Below are positions 34,482-41,942 of a DNA stretch of 64,000 bases, one piece after another. A model generated the notes under the pieces. The model was not told the origin of the DNA. It did no database searches and saw only the letters and a program-made list of their open reading frames with translations. The stretch is from JADCGM01 sp943370355 (GTDB taxonomy: Bacteria; Pseudomonadota; Alphaproteobacteria; Sphingomonadales; Sphingomonadaceae). Made by a program: the position numbers and the translations under genes. The first letter of the stretch is position 1, and each line of letters starts with the position of its first letter. Location of the stretch: assembly GCA_943370355.1 (NCBI GenBank), contig CALRQP020000017.1, forward strand, positions 1 through 64,000. Direction: 5' to 3'.

Positions 34482-36265
34482 GCCGCCAGCCGGAGCCGGT
34501 TCCGCCCGGCATTCTTCGCTTCATAGAGCGCGCGGTCGGCGCGTTTCAGGAGATCGCTGGCTGTTGGGCCGGCGGCGACCTCGGTCGCGCCGATGCTCGC
34601 GGTGATCGCGATGCTCGCGCCCTCGATATCGATATTGGCCGCCTGGATCGCCGCGCGCAGGCGCTCGAGGACCGGCTGCGCGTCAGGCAGAGCCAGACCG
34701 GCGAGCAGGACGGCAAATTCCTCGCCGCCGATGCGCCCGATCACTGCGTCGGGGCCGACTGCCTCCCGGCAGATCCGCGCAAAGGCGCGCAGGACGGCGT
34801 CGCCCGCCGGGTGGCCATGCGCGTCGTTGACGGCCTTGAAATGATCGATGTCGAGCATCGCCAGCGTCGTGTCGGCGCGCGTCGCCAGTTCCGCATCGAC
34901 CATTTCGATGAAGGCGCGGCGATTGAGAAGTCCGGTCAGCGCATCCGTCGTCGCATGCGCCGTGAGCTGCGCTTCCAGCGATTTGCGCGCCGTGACATCA
35001 CGCAGCGTTCCGAATGTGCCGATGATGTTGCCACCTTCGTCGAGCGCCAATTGGCTCAGCGCCTCGACCCAGCGGAGGCTGCCATCCGCATGGACGTAGC
35101 GCAGCTCTTGCCGGCAGTCCTGGATTTCGCGCGCGTAAAGCGGCGCGAGGCAGTCCAGCGCGTGTTGCCTATCATCGGGATGGATCGCGTGCATGAAGGA
35201 AGTGTGGAGCGTGTCGCTGACCTTGTGCCCGGTCAGCCTCGTCCAGGCCGGATTGAGGAAGGTCCAGCGGCCTTTGACATCGGTCTTGTAGACCACGTCC
35301 TCGATGCTCTCGATAACATGACGATAGTCAGCCTCGCGCTCGCGTAGGCGCTGGGCCAGCCGTTCCCGCTGCGCGAGAAAGGCCCCGACAGGAAGCGCCG
35401 ATACGAACACCGTGGCGACGAAGAATTGGAAATATTGAATGCGGCGACCGTGCGCGACGTCGATCATACCGAGCGGGCCAAGGTCGAAGGTCGATCCCGC
35501 CAGGCCGACAATTGCAACGATCAGTGTCGCGCCCGCAGCGCCCAATGGCCCCAGCCGCATCGTCGCGAGCAGGACGAAGGGCATGATCAGGAAGCCGAGC
35601 GGGACGACCGTCTGTAAAAACACCAGCGCGCTGACGCCCGCGACCGCGAACATCAGCAAGCCCGTCTCAAGCCAGCTGCGTCGCACCAGCAGGCCTGCGG
35701 TGCCATAGCGGCGTACCAGCGTGGCGATTGCAGCAAAGGGCAACACGACCAGCGAACCGACCGAATCGGCGACGGCCCATGTCCGCCAGACGCGCCAGTA
35801 ATCGAGACCATTGAAGATCGTCCCGACGGCAGCGCCGACCGTCGCAGCGCAAAGGGGTGCCATGACGCCGATTGCTATGATGAGCAGGGTCAGCCGGTCG
35901 GGCCGGAGGAAGACCGTGCGCAAATTGCTCCAGCGCCGGCCGAGTGCCACAGCAACGGTGATGCCGGTCGCATTGGCGAGCGTGAAGGCGATGCTGGCAG
36001 GCAGGCTGTCGCCGAAGATCAGGTTGGCGGAGACGCTGCCGACTACGAACAATCCCGCTAGGATTTGCCAGTCGGCGCGGTGTGACAGCAGGATCGCCGT
36101 GATCGCCAGCGCATCGGCAATCCACAGCGCCGAAACATTGCCGGTCTCGCGCGTGAACAGCACGCTGCCGAGCGCACTGGCGAAATAGGCCAGTCCGATC
36201 AGAAACAGCCGGAGGCCACGAGGCAGCGCAGCTGAGGCGCGCCGTGACTGGTCGTCCACGCTCAT
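34478..36265 (-). CDS. MASE1-PAS-GGDEF diguanylate cyclase
   Basis: A 595-residue protein. The N-terminal MASE1 region has about eight membrane helices (1-300), followed by a PAS domain (about 312-430: IESIEDVVYKTD, FLNPAWTRLTG, LRYVHADGSLRWVEA, GTLRDVTARK). The GGDEF domain has active-site GGEEF at 513-517 and LDIDHFKAVNDAHGH. It makes cyclic di-GMP. No RxxD inhibitory site is seen at the expected place before GGEEF, so product inhibition may be lacking. Regulation by membrane and PAS signals is inferred. Confidence 0.88.
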   Translation of the reverse strand: MSVDDQSRRASAALPRGLRLFLIGLAYFASALGSVLFTRETGNVSALWIADALAITAILLSHRADWQILAGLFVVGSVSANLIFGDSLPASIAFTLANATGITVAVALGRRWSNLRTVFLRPDRLTLLIIAIGVMAPLCAATVGAAVGTIFNGLDYWRVWRTWAVADSVGSLVVLPFAAIATLVRRYGTAGLLVRRSWLETGLLMFAVAGVSALVFLQTVVPLGFLIMPFVLLATMRLGPLGAAGATLIVAIVGLAGSTFDLGPLGMIDVAHGRRIQYFQFFVATVFVSALPVGAFLAQRERLAQRLREREADYRHVIESIEDVVYKTDVKGRWTFLNPAWTRLTGHKVSDTLHTSFMHAIHPDDRQHALDCLAPLYAREIQDCRQELRYVHADGSLRWVEALSQLALDEGGNIIGTFGTLRDVTARKSLEAQLTAHATTDALTGLLNRRAFIEMVDAELATRADTTLAMLDIDHFKAVNDAHGHPAGDAVLRAFARICREAVGPDAVIGRIGGEEFAVLLAGLALPDAQPVLERLRAAIQAANIDIEGASIAITASIGATEVAAGPTASDLLKRADRALYEAKNAGRNRLRLAA

Positions 36266-36277
36266 ATCAAACCCAGA

Positions 36278-36292
36278 ACAACTTCAAGTTGT
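36278..36292. promoter_or_regulatory. Perfect palindrome between the GGDEF gene and asd
   Basis: ACAACTT-C-AAGTTGT is a perfect 7+1+7 palindrome, 13 bases before the GGDEF gene start. It could be an operator of that gene or of the divergent asd gene. There is no partner regulator nearby. Confidence 0.35.
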
Positions 36293-36409
36293 CCCTTTAC
36301 CATGATCCCCGTTAATGGGCCGTTACGATGGCCCGGGATGGCATCGGACTTGCGCCATGCGCGCTTGCCGTCGATAAGCCGCCGCGACGGAACAGGACGG
36401 AGATTTTCA

Positions 36410-37453
36410 ATGGCGTACCGTGTCGTTGTGGTTGGCGCGACCGGCTCTGTCGGGCGCGAGATGCTCAACATTCTGGCCGAGCGGCAGTTTCCGCTCAGCG
36501 ATATCGCAGCGGTCGCCTCGCCGCGCTCGCAGGGCGACATCGTCGATTTCGGCGAGGATGGCCGCGAACTCAAGGTCCAGAATATCGAGCATTTCGATTT
36601 CTCGGGCTGGGACATTGCCCTGTTCGCAGCCGGATCCGGTCCGGCCAAAGTGCATGCGCCGCGCGCGGCTGCCGCAGGCTGCACGGTCATCGACAATTCG
36701 TCGCTGTTCCGCATGGAGCATGACGTCCCATTGATCGTGCCCGAGGTCAATCCACACGCCATTGACGGCTATCGCCGCCGCAACATTATCGCCAACCCGA
36801 ATTGCTCGACCGCCCAGATGGTTGTGGCGCTGAAGCCGCTGCACGACGCGGCGACGATCAAGCGTGTCGTCGTTTCGACCTATCAGTCGGTTTCGGGTGC
36901 CGGCAAGCAGGGCATGGACGAACTGTTCGAACAGACCCGCGCTGTGTTCGTCAACGACGAGAAGACGATCAAGAAGTTCACCAAGCAGATCGCTTTCAAT
37001 GTGATTCCGCACATCGATGTCTTCGTTGGCGCCGACACCGGCTATGACGGCTACACCAAGGAAGAGCTGAAGATGGCGCTTGAAACACGCAAGATCCTCG
37101 ATCCCGATATCGAGGTGACTGCGACCTGCGTCCGCGTGCCGGTGTTCGTCGGCCATTCAGAAGCGATCAACATCGAGTTCGAGCGGCCGTTATCGGTGGC
37201 CGAGGCGCAGCGCATCCTGCGCGAGGCACCGGGCGTCATGCTCGTCGATAAGCGCGAGGACGGCGGCTATATCACTCCGGTCGAATGCGTCGGCGACTTT
37301 GCCACCTACGTCAGCCGTGTGCGCAAGGACCCGACCGTGGAAAACGGCTTGGTGCTGTGGTGCGTCAGCGACAATCTTCGCAAAGGCGCAGCCCTCAACG
37401 CCGTGCAGATCGCGGAGCTGCTCGGGCGGCGGCACCTCCAGAAGGCTGCCTGA
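36410..37453 (+). CDS. asd: Aspartate-semialdehyde dehydrogenase
   Basis: A 347-residue enzyme: NADP-binding VVGATGSVGREML at 7-19, active-site Cys in NPNCSTAQMVV (about 129), QSVSGAGKQG and the substrate GHSEAIN near 245. It reduces aspartyl phosphate to aspartate semialdehyde for Lys, Met, Thr and cell-wall synthesis. An AGGACGGAG site precedes ATG 36410. The stop overlaps the next start (TGATG). Confidence 0.95.
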   Translation: MAYRVVVVGATGSVGREMLNILAERQFPLSDIAAVASPRSQGDIVDFGEDGRELKVQNIEHFDFSGWDIALFAAGSGPAKVHAPRAAAAGCTVIDNSSLFRMEHDVPLIVPEVNPHAIDGYRRRNIIANPNCSTAQMVVALKPLHDAATIKRVVVSTYQSVSGAGKQGMDELFEQTRAVFVNDEKTIKKFTKQIAFNVIPHIDVFVGADTGYDGYTKEELKMALETRKILDPDIEVTATCVRVPVFVGHSEAINIEFERPLSVAEAQRILREAPGVMLVDKREDGGYITPVECVGDFATYVSRVRKDPTVENGLVLWCVSDNLRKGAALNAVQIAELLGRRHLQKAA

Positions 37454-37890
37454 TGATCGAGGGCGGTTGCCGCTGCGGCGCGGTGCGCTACCGCATCGAT
37501 GCGCCATCGCTGCCCAAGGTCTATGCCTGCCATTGTCACGTCTGCCAGCGCTGGTCGGGGAGTGCGTTCAGCCTCCAGGCCCTGGTTGCCGAGGCCGGGT
37601 TGAGCATTACAGGACCCGTCATCACCTACGAAATCACAACGGAGGACCGCACCTCGACACAACGTCTGTGCGGCACCTGCCATGCGCGCATCTATAACAG
37701 CAACACGCGCCGCCCCGGCATCGCCGTCGTGCGCGCCGGGACGCTCGACCGGTCCGAAGAGCTTCAGTGCGTTGCGCATATCTTCACGGATTATCGACAG
37801 CGCTGGTTCGCTCTGCCCGACGGCGTGCCTAGCTGGCCCGAAGCCGCGCCGCCAGCAGAGTTCGTTGCGCTGATGACGGCGTCCGAATGA
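37453..37890 (+). CDS. GFA-family zinc-binding protein, first of two
   Basis: A 145-residue member of the glutathione-dependent formaldehyde-activating (GFA) fold. The zinc ligands are GGCRCGAVRY at the N-terminus, CHCHVCQRWSGS and LCGTCHARIY. The family includes S-hydroxymethylglutathione synthase candidates, but most members are of unknown activity. The start overlaps the asd stop. A second, divergent copy follows 46 bases later. Confidence 0.85.
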   Translation: MIEGGCRCGAVRYRIDAPSLPKVYACHCHVCQRWSGSAFSLQALVAEAGLSITGPVITYEITTEDRTSTQRLCGTCHARIYNSNTRRPGIAVVRAGTLDRSEELQCVAHIFTDYRQRWFALPDGVPSWPEAAPPAEFVALMTASE

Positions 37891-37936
37891 TCGCCTGCTG
37901 CCATCACAAACGCATTTGACGCAGGAAAAGGTCGCC

Positions 37937-38377
37937 ATGCCAAGAATGACCGGGGGCTGCGCTTGCGGCCGGGTGCGCTATGCGGTCGAGCTTGCGAAGC
38001 CCGAGGGCTATCTCTGTCACTGCCGGATGTGCCAGCGCGCGACTGGCAATGTGAGCATCGCCTTCACCGGGGTCGCGCAGGCCGATGTCGCATGGGAACG
38101 CGAGTGCGACTGGTGGCGCTCGTCCGCCATTGCCGAGCGCGGCTTCTGCTCGATGTGCGGTACAAGCCTTGCGTTCCGCTATCTCGACAGCCCTAAGCAG
38201 GACCTGACGATCGCGTCGTTCGACACGCCGGACGTGTTTGCGTGCACGAGCCACTTCGGGATCGAGAGCCGCAACGAGGCCTTCGCACATCCCGCGCCCG
38301 GTCTGCCGGAAATGCGTTGCGACGAATATGCGGCGCTCAACGCCAAGTGGGAGGCGGCAGGTGGCAAGCCCGACTGA
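37937..38377 (+). CDS. GFA-family zinc-binding protein, second of two
   Basis: A 146-residue GFA protein: GGCACGRVRYAVE, CHCRMCQRATGN and FCSMCGTSLAFRY provide the zinc ligands, with the classical CxxCGT form. It shares the fold with the upstream copy but differs along most of its length, so the pair is not a recent duplication. It overlaps the alpha/beta hydrolase gene by 17 bases. Confidence 0.85.
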   Translation: MPRMTGGCACGRVRYAVELAKPEGYLCHCRMCQRATGNVSIAFTGVAQADVAWERECDWWRSSAIAERGFCSMCGTSLAFRYLDSPKQDLTIASFDTPDVFACTSHFGIESRNEAFAHPAPGLPEMRCDEYAALNAKWEAAGGKPD

Positions 38378-39116
38378 ACATCGTTTCGCTTCGTTTGACG
38401 GGCAGGAAATCGCCTGGTGTGAATTGGGCGAGGGTCGGCCGGTCGTGCTGCTGCACGGGCTGTTCAGCCATGCCGAGATGAACTGGCTGCGCTGGGGCAC
38501 GGCGCAGGCCGTGGCGGCGGCGGGTTTTCGGGTTATCCTGCCCGACTTTCGTGCACACGGGAAAAGTGCCGCACCGCACGATCCGGCGGCCTATCCGAAG
38601 GATGTGCTCGCGCAGGACATTGAGGCGCTGGTTGCACATCTCGGGCTGACCGATTTTGATCTGGGCGGCTATTCGCTGGGCGCGCGGACAACGATGCGCT
38701 TACTGGTCCGCGGGATGCGACCGCGGCGCGCGATCCTGTCGGGCATGGGGCTGTCGGGGCTGGTCGGCTCGGACCGGCGCATCAATTTCTTTCTCGATGC
38801 GATCGCCAATCGCGCGACCGCCAAGCAGGGCAGTGACGCCTGGACGGCAGCGCAGTTCATGAAAACGACGGGCACCGATCCGGATGCCGTTGCCCATGTA
38901 CTTCGCGCGCAAGTGCAGACGGCAGAGGCGGACGTGCGGGGCATTGCGACGCCGACGCTCGTCGTCTGCGGAGCCGACGATCGCGACAATGGCTCGGCGC
39001 CGGATCTCGCCGCCGCGATGATCGACGCGCGTTACCGGGAGATTCCGGGTACTCACATGAGCGCCGTGACGCGCCCAGAACTGGGCCGGGAGATTGCCGA
39101 CTTTCTCGCGGCTTGA
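38361..39116 (+). CDS. Alpha/beta hydrolase
   Basis: A 251-residue hydrolase with oxyanion HGLFSHAEMN, nucleophile elbow GGYSLGART (Ser), late acid in CGADDRD and catalytic His in GTHMSAVTRPE. The substrate is unknown; the family includes esterases and lactonases. The proposed GTG 38361 start gives a normal N-terminus (MASPTEHRFASFDGQEIAW) but overlaps the GFA gene; no better start exists downstream. Confidence 0.8.
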   Translation: MASPTEHRFASFDGQEIAWCELGEGRPVVLLHGLFSHAEMNWLRWGTAQAVAAAGFRVILPDFRAHGKSAAPHDPAAYPKDVLAQDIEALVAHLGLTDFDLGGYSLGARTTMRLLVRGMRPRRAILSGMGLSGLVGSDRRINFFLDAIANRATAKQGSDAWTAAQFMKTTGTDPDAVAHVLRAQVQTAEADVRGIATPTLVVCGADDRDNGSAPDLAAAMIDARYREIPGTHMSAVTRPELGREIADFLAA

Positions 39117-39178
39117 CGCTCCCGCGCCGATGGCGTTTCTGACGCCATCAAGAAACACGACCCGAGGGAGCCCCATTC

Positions 39179-41026
39179 ATGAAATCGCTGGTATCGAGCC
39201 TCGCGCTCGCCCTGTCGATTGCGGCCTGCGCGGCGCAGACCAAGATGGCCGAAGCGCCGGCCCCGGCTGCGCCTGTTGCGCCCGCCCGGCCCACGGCCGC
39301 AGATGCGGACGCCTTTGTCGCCGACGCCGAGAAGCAGATCGCCGCGCTCAACGACTTCGTCCAGAAGGCGTCGTGGGTGAATGCGACCTACATCACCGAC
39401 GATACGGATTTCCTCGCGGCCAAGGCGGGCACCGAAGCGACGCTGCTCGGCGTCAAACTTGCCAAGGGCGCGGCGCGCTTCGATGGCGTGCAGGGCCTGT
39501 CGTTCGACACGGCGCGCAAGCTGTCGATCCTGAAGCAGGGGCTGACACTCGCAGCACCCGACCAGCCGGGCGCTGCCGAAGAGCTCAACACGATCGCGAC
39601 GCGACTGCAGTCGACCTATGGCAAGGGCAAGGGCACCTACAAGGGGCAGGCCAAATCGGGCAATGAGCTCGAGAATCTGATGGGCACGACGCGCGATCCG
39701 GCGCTGACCAAGGAAATGTGGGTGTCGTGGCACGCGATCGCGAAGCCGATGCGCCCCGACTATGTCCGGATGGTCGAAATCGCCAACAAGGGCGCCAAGG
39801 ACCTCGGCTATGCCGATACCGGCGCAATGTGGCGCTCGGGCTATGACATGCCCGCCGACGATTTCGCCAAGCTGACCGACAAGCTTTGGGGTCAGGTGAA
39901 GCCGCTTTACGACCAGCTGCACTGCTACACCCGCGCCAAGCTGAATGCGAAATATGGCGATGCGGTGCAGGCGAAGACCGGTCCGATCCGCGCGGACCTG
40001 CTCGGCAATATGTGGGCGCAGGAATGGGGCAATATCTATGACGTGGTGGCTCCGAAGGGGGCCGGAAACATCGGCTATGACACCGGCGAGTTGCTCAAGG
40101 CCAAGGGCTATGACCCGGTCAAGATGTGGAAGACCGGCGAGGGCTTTTACACCTCACTCGGCTTTGCGCCGCTGCCGTCGACCTTCTGGGAGCGCTCGCA
40201 GATCGTTGCGCCGCGCGACCGTGAGGTGGTCTGCCACGCCTCAGCCTGGGACCTCGACAACAAGGAGGACCTGCGCGTCAAGATGTGCACGAAGGTCAAT
40301 TCCGACGACTTCGTGACCATCCATCATGAGATGGGCCATAACTTCTACCAGCGCGCCTACAACAAGCAGCCGCTGCTCTACATGAATGGCGCGAACGATG
40401 GTTTCCATGAGGCAATCGGCGATACCGTCGCGCTCAACATCACGCCGGATTATCTCGTGAAGATCGGCCTGCTGCCGCAGTCGAAGGTGCCGACGGCAGA
40501 CAAGGACACCGGCTTGCTGCTGCGCCAGGCGATGGACAAGGTCGCGTTCCTGCCGTTCGGGCTGCTGGTCGACAAATGGCGCTGGGGCGTGTTCTCGGGC
40601 CAGATCACGCCTGAAAATTACGAAAAGGCATGGACCGACCTGCGCACCGAATATCAGGGGATTGTGCCGCCGGTCGCGCGCACCGAAGCAGACTTCGATC
40701 CGGGTGCGAAATATCATATTCCCGGCAACACGCCCTACACGCGTTACTTCCTTGCCCGGCTGCTGCAGTTCCAGTTCTACAAGGCGGCCTGCGACCAGGC
40801 CGGCTGGAAAGGACCGCTGCACCGCTGCTCGGTTTACGGCAACAAGGAGGTCGGCGCGCGCTTCAATGCCATGCTTGAGATGGGCGCGTCGAAGCCGTGG
40901 CCCGACGCGCTCGAGGCCTTTACGGGCAGCCGCGAAATGGATGGCACCGCGATGCTCGCCTACTTCCAGCCGCTGATGGTGTGGCTGCAGGAACAGAACA
41001 AGGGCCAGCAATGCGGTTGGCAATAG
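39179..41026 (+). CDS. M2-family peptidyl-dipeptidase, lipoprotein (ACE-like)
   Basis: A 615-residue metallopeptidase. The N-terminus carries a lipobox (LSIAAC, Cys18) then an Ala/Pro linker. The zinc motif HEMGH is near 383-387, with the third ligand Glu in GFHEAIGD further on. Homologues cleave dipeptides from peptide C-termini, like angiotensin-converting enzyme. Placement on the periplasmic face agrees with peptide use in this organism (compare the POT transporter). Confidence 0.9.
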   Translation: MKSLVSSLALALSIAACAAQTKMAEAPAPAAPVAPARPTAADADAFVADAEKQIAALNDFVQKASWVNATYITDDTDFLAAKAGTEATLLGVKLAKGAARFDGVQGLSFDTARKLSILKQGLTLAAPDQPGAAEELNTIATRLQSTYGKGKGTYKGQAKSGNELENLMGTTRDPALTKEMWVSWHAIAKPMRPDYVRMVEIANKGAKDLGYADTGAMWRSGYDMPADDFAKLTDKLWGQVKPLYDQLHCYTRAKLNAKYGDAVQAKTGPIRADLLGNMWAQEWGNIYDVVAPKGAGNIGYDTGELLKAKGYDPVKMWKTGEGFYTSLGFAPLPSTFWERSQIVAPRDREVVCHASAWDLDNKEDLRVKMCTKVNSDDFVTIHHEMGHNFYQRAYNKQPLLYMNGANDGFHEAIGDTVALNITPDYLVKIGLLPQSKVPTADKDTGLLLRQAMDKVAFLPFGLLVDKWRWGVFSGQITPENYEKAWTDLRTEYQGIVPPVARTEADFDPGAKYHIPGNTPYTRYFLARLLQFQFYKAACDQAGWKGPLHRCSVYGNKEVGARFNAMLEMGASKPWPDALEAFTGSREMDGTAMLAYFQPLMVWLQEQNKGQQCGWQ

Positions 41027-41045
41027 GCTGACGCTGGCCGGGATC

Positions 41046-41071
41046 GGGACGGCCGGCGCCGTGCCGGTCCC
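41046..41071 (+). terminator. Possible hairpin terminator after the M2 peptidase
   Basis: GGGAC (41046-41050) pairs with GTCCC (41067-41071) around a GC-rich inner stem. It lies 20 bases after the stop. There is no T-tract, so termination would be weak or Rho-assisted. Confidence 0.3.
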
Positions 41072-41176
41072 AACAGTTGATTAACCAGTTCCGTTAACCA
41101 TAACTTCTTCAATTCGCGTTAATTTGTCGCAATATTCCGCCCGAAACCGGCAAATTCTGCCTGTGCGGCGCGGGAA

Positions 41177-41473
41177 ATGTCCGTTACGGTCGGCAAAATG
41201 TTCCTACCGGCCCCTCTTCGCGCGACCCTGCTGTTCGCCGCCCTGCTTCCGGGACCGGCGATGGCTGCGACCGCATCTGCCAGCTTCGGGGTCGGCGCAG
41301 AAGTCGTGGCGGCCTGCACTGTTCCGGGCATCGCGACATCGGCACCGGCCGACCGGCCTTTGCAACCCGCAATGATGTGCGTTTCCGATAAGACGGGGAT
41401 GCCGGCGCAACTCCCCGTTCGGGTCTCGCAGGTTCAGACGGCTGGCCAGTCGCTGGTCGTGCTGGAGTTCTGA
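41177..41473 (+). CDS. Small secreted protein resembling a shortened SCPU domain
   Basis: A 98-residue protein with a signal peptide (cleavage near MAATAS). The mature start ATASASFGVGAEVVAACTVPG matches the opening strand of spore coat U/SCPU pilins (TASxxVSATVxxxCxI), with two cysteines. It then ends after about 60 more residues without the NTTPY and YTDTxxVxVxY elements. It may be a truncated SCPU subunit, regulator or decoy. It faces the pilus operon tail to tail, 10 bases away. Confidence 0.55.
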   Translation: MSVTVGKMFLPAPLRATLLFAALLPGPAMAATASASFGVGAEVVAACTVPGIATSAPADRPLQPAMMCVSDKTGMPAQLPVRVSQVQTAGQSLVVLEF

Positions 41474-41483
41474 CTCCACGCCA

Positions 41484-41942
41484 TCAATAGCTGACGGTCA
41501 CGATGATCGTGTCGGTGTAACTCCCTTGCGTGACCGATTGCTTGGCGGGAATGCGGGCATAGACGGGCACGTCGACCGTGCCGCCGAGCAAGGCCAGCGG
41601 TACAATCGATGTAATGAACGATGTGTTGCTCGATCCGTTGCCCCAGATGGCCGTTCGCGCCGAGTCGACGTAGAGCTGATAGGCCAGCTGACCAGTACTG
41701 CTGCGCATTCGACGGCTGCCGTAGCCGCCGCTCGTGCCTTGGCTCAGCGTAATCTGGTAGCCGCCAAGTCCGGACAGGATATCGCAGCTCAAAGTGATTG
41801 TCCCCGTGACGTCCTTGGCGGCGGCCGCCGCCGGGTCGTACACGCCGAACGCTATGCCCGTGGTCGAGACAGTGCAGGCTGCCTTGGATGGGAGCGCCAA
41901 GGCAGCCAGACCTGCAACGATGATAGACCGCCCCCAATTCAT
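41484..41942 (-). CDS. SCPU (spore coat U) domain pilus protein, third subunit
   Basis: A 152-residue exported subunit starting at ATG 41942, with signal peptide, first Cys in KAACTVSTTGIAFGVYDP and second in LSCD. The C-terminal strand QGSYTDTIIVTVSY would complement the next subunit. It differs from the other two SCPU proteins by lacking NTTPY and having a shorter N-terminus, so it may be the tip adhesin or a base subunit. Its start overlaps the usher stop by 4 bases. Confidence 0.8.
   Translation of the reverse strand: MNWGRSIIVAGLAALALPSKAACTVSTTGIAFGVYDPAAAAAKDVTGTITLSCDILSGLGGYQITLSQGTSGGYGSRRMRSSTGQLAYQLYVDSARTAIWGNGSSNTSFITSIVPLALLGGTVDVPVYARIPAKQSVTQGSYTDTIIVTVSY

Noticed and set aside
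41081..41097. TTAA-N9-TTAA as a CtrA-binding site
   Set aside because: CtrA sites need seven bases between the half sites; nine are present.
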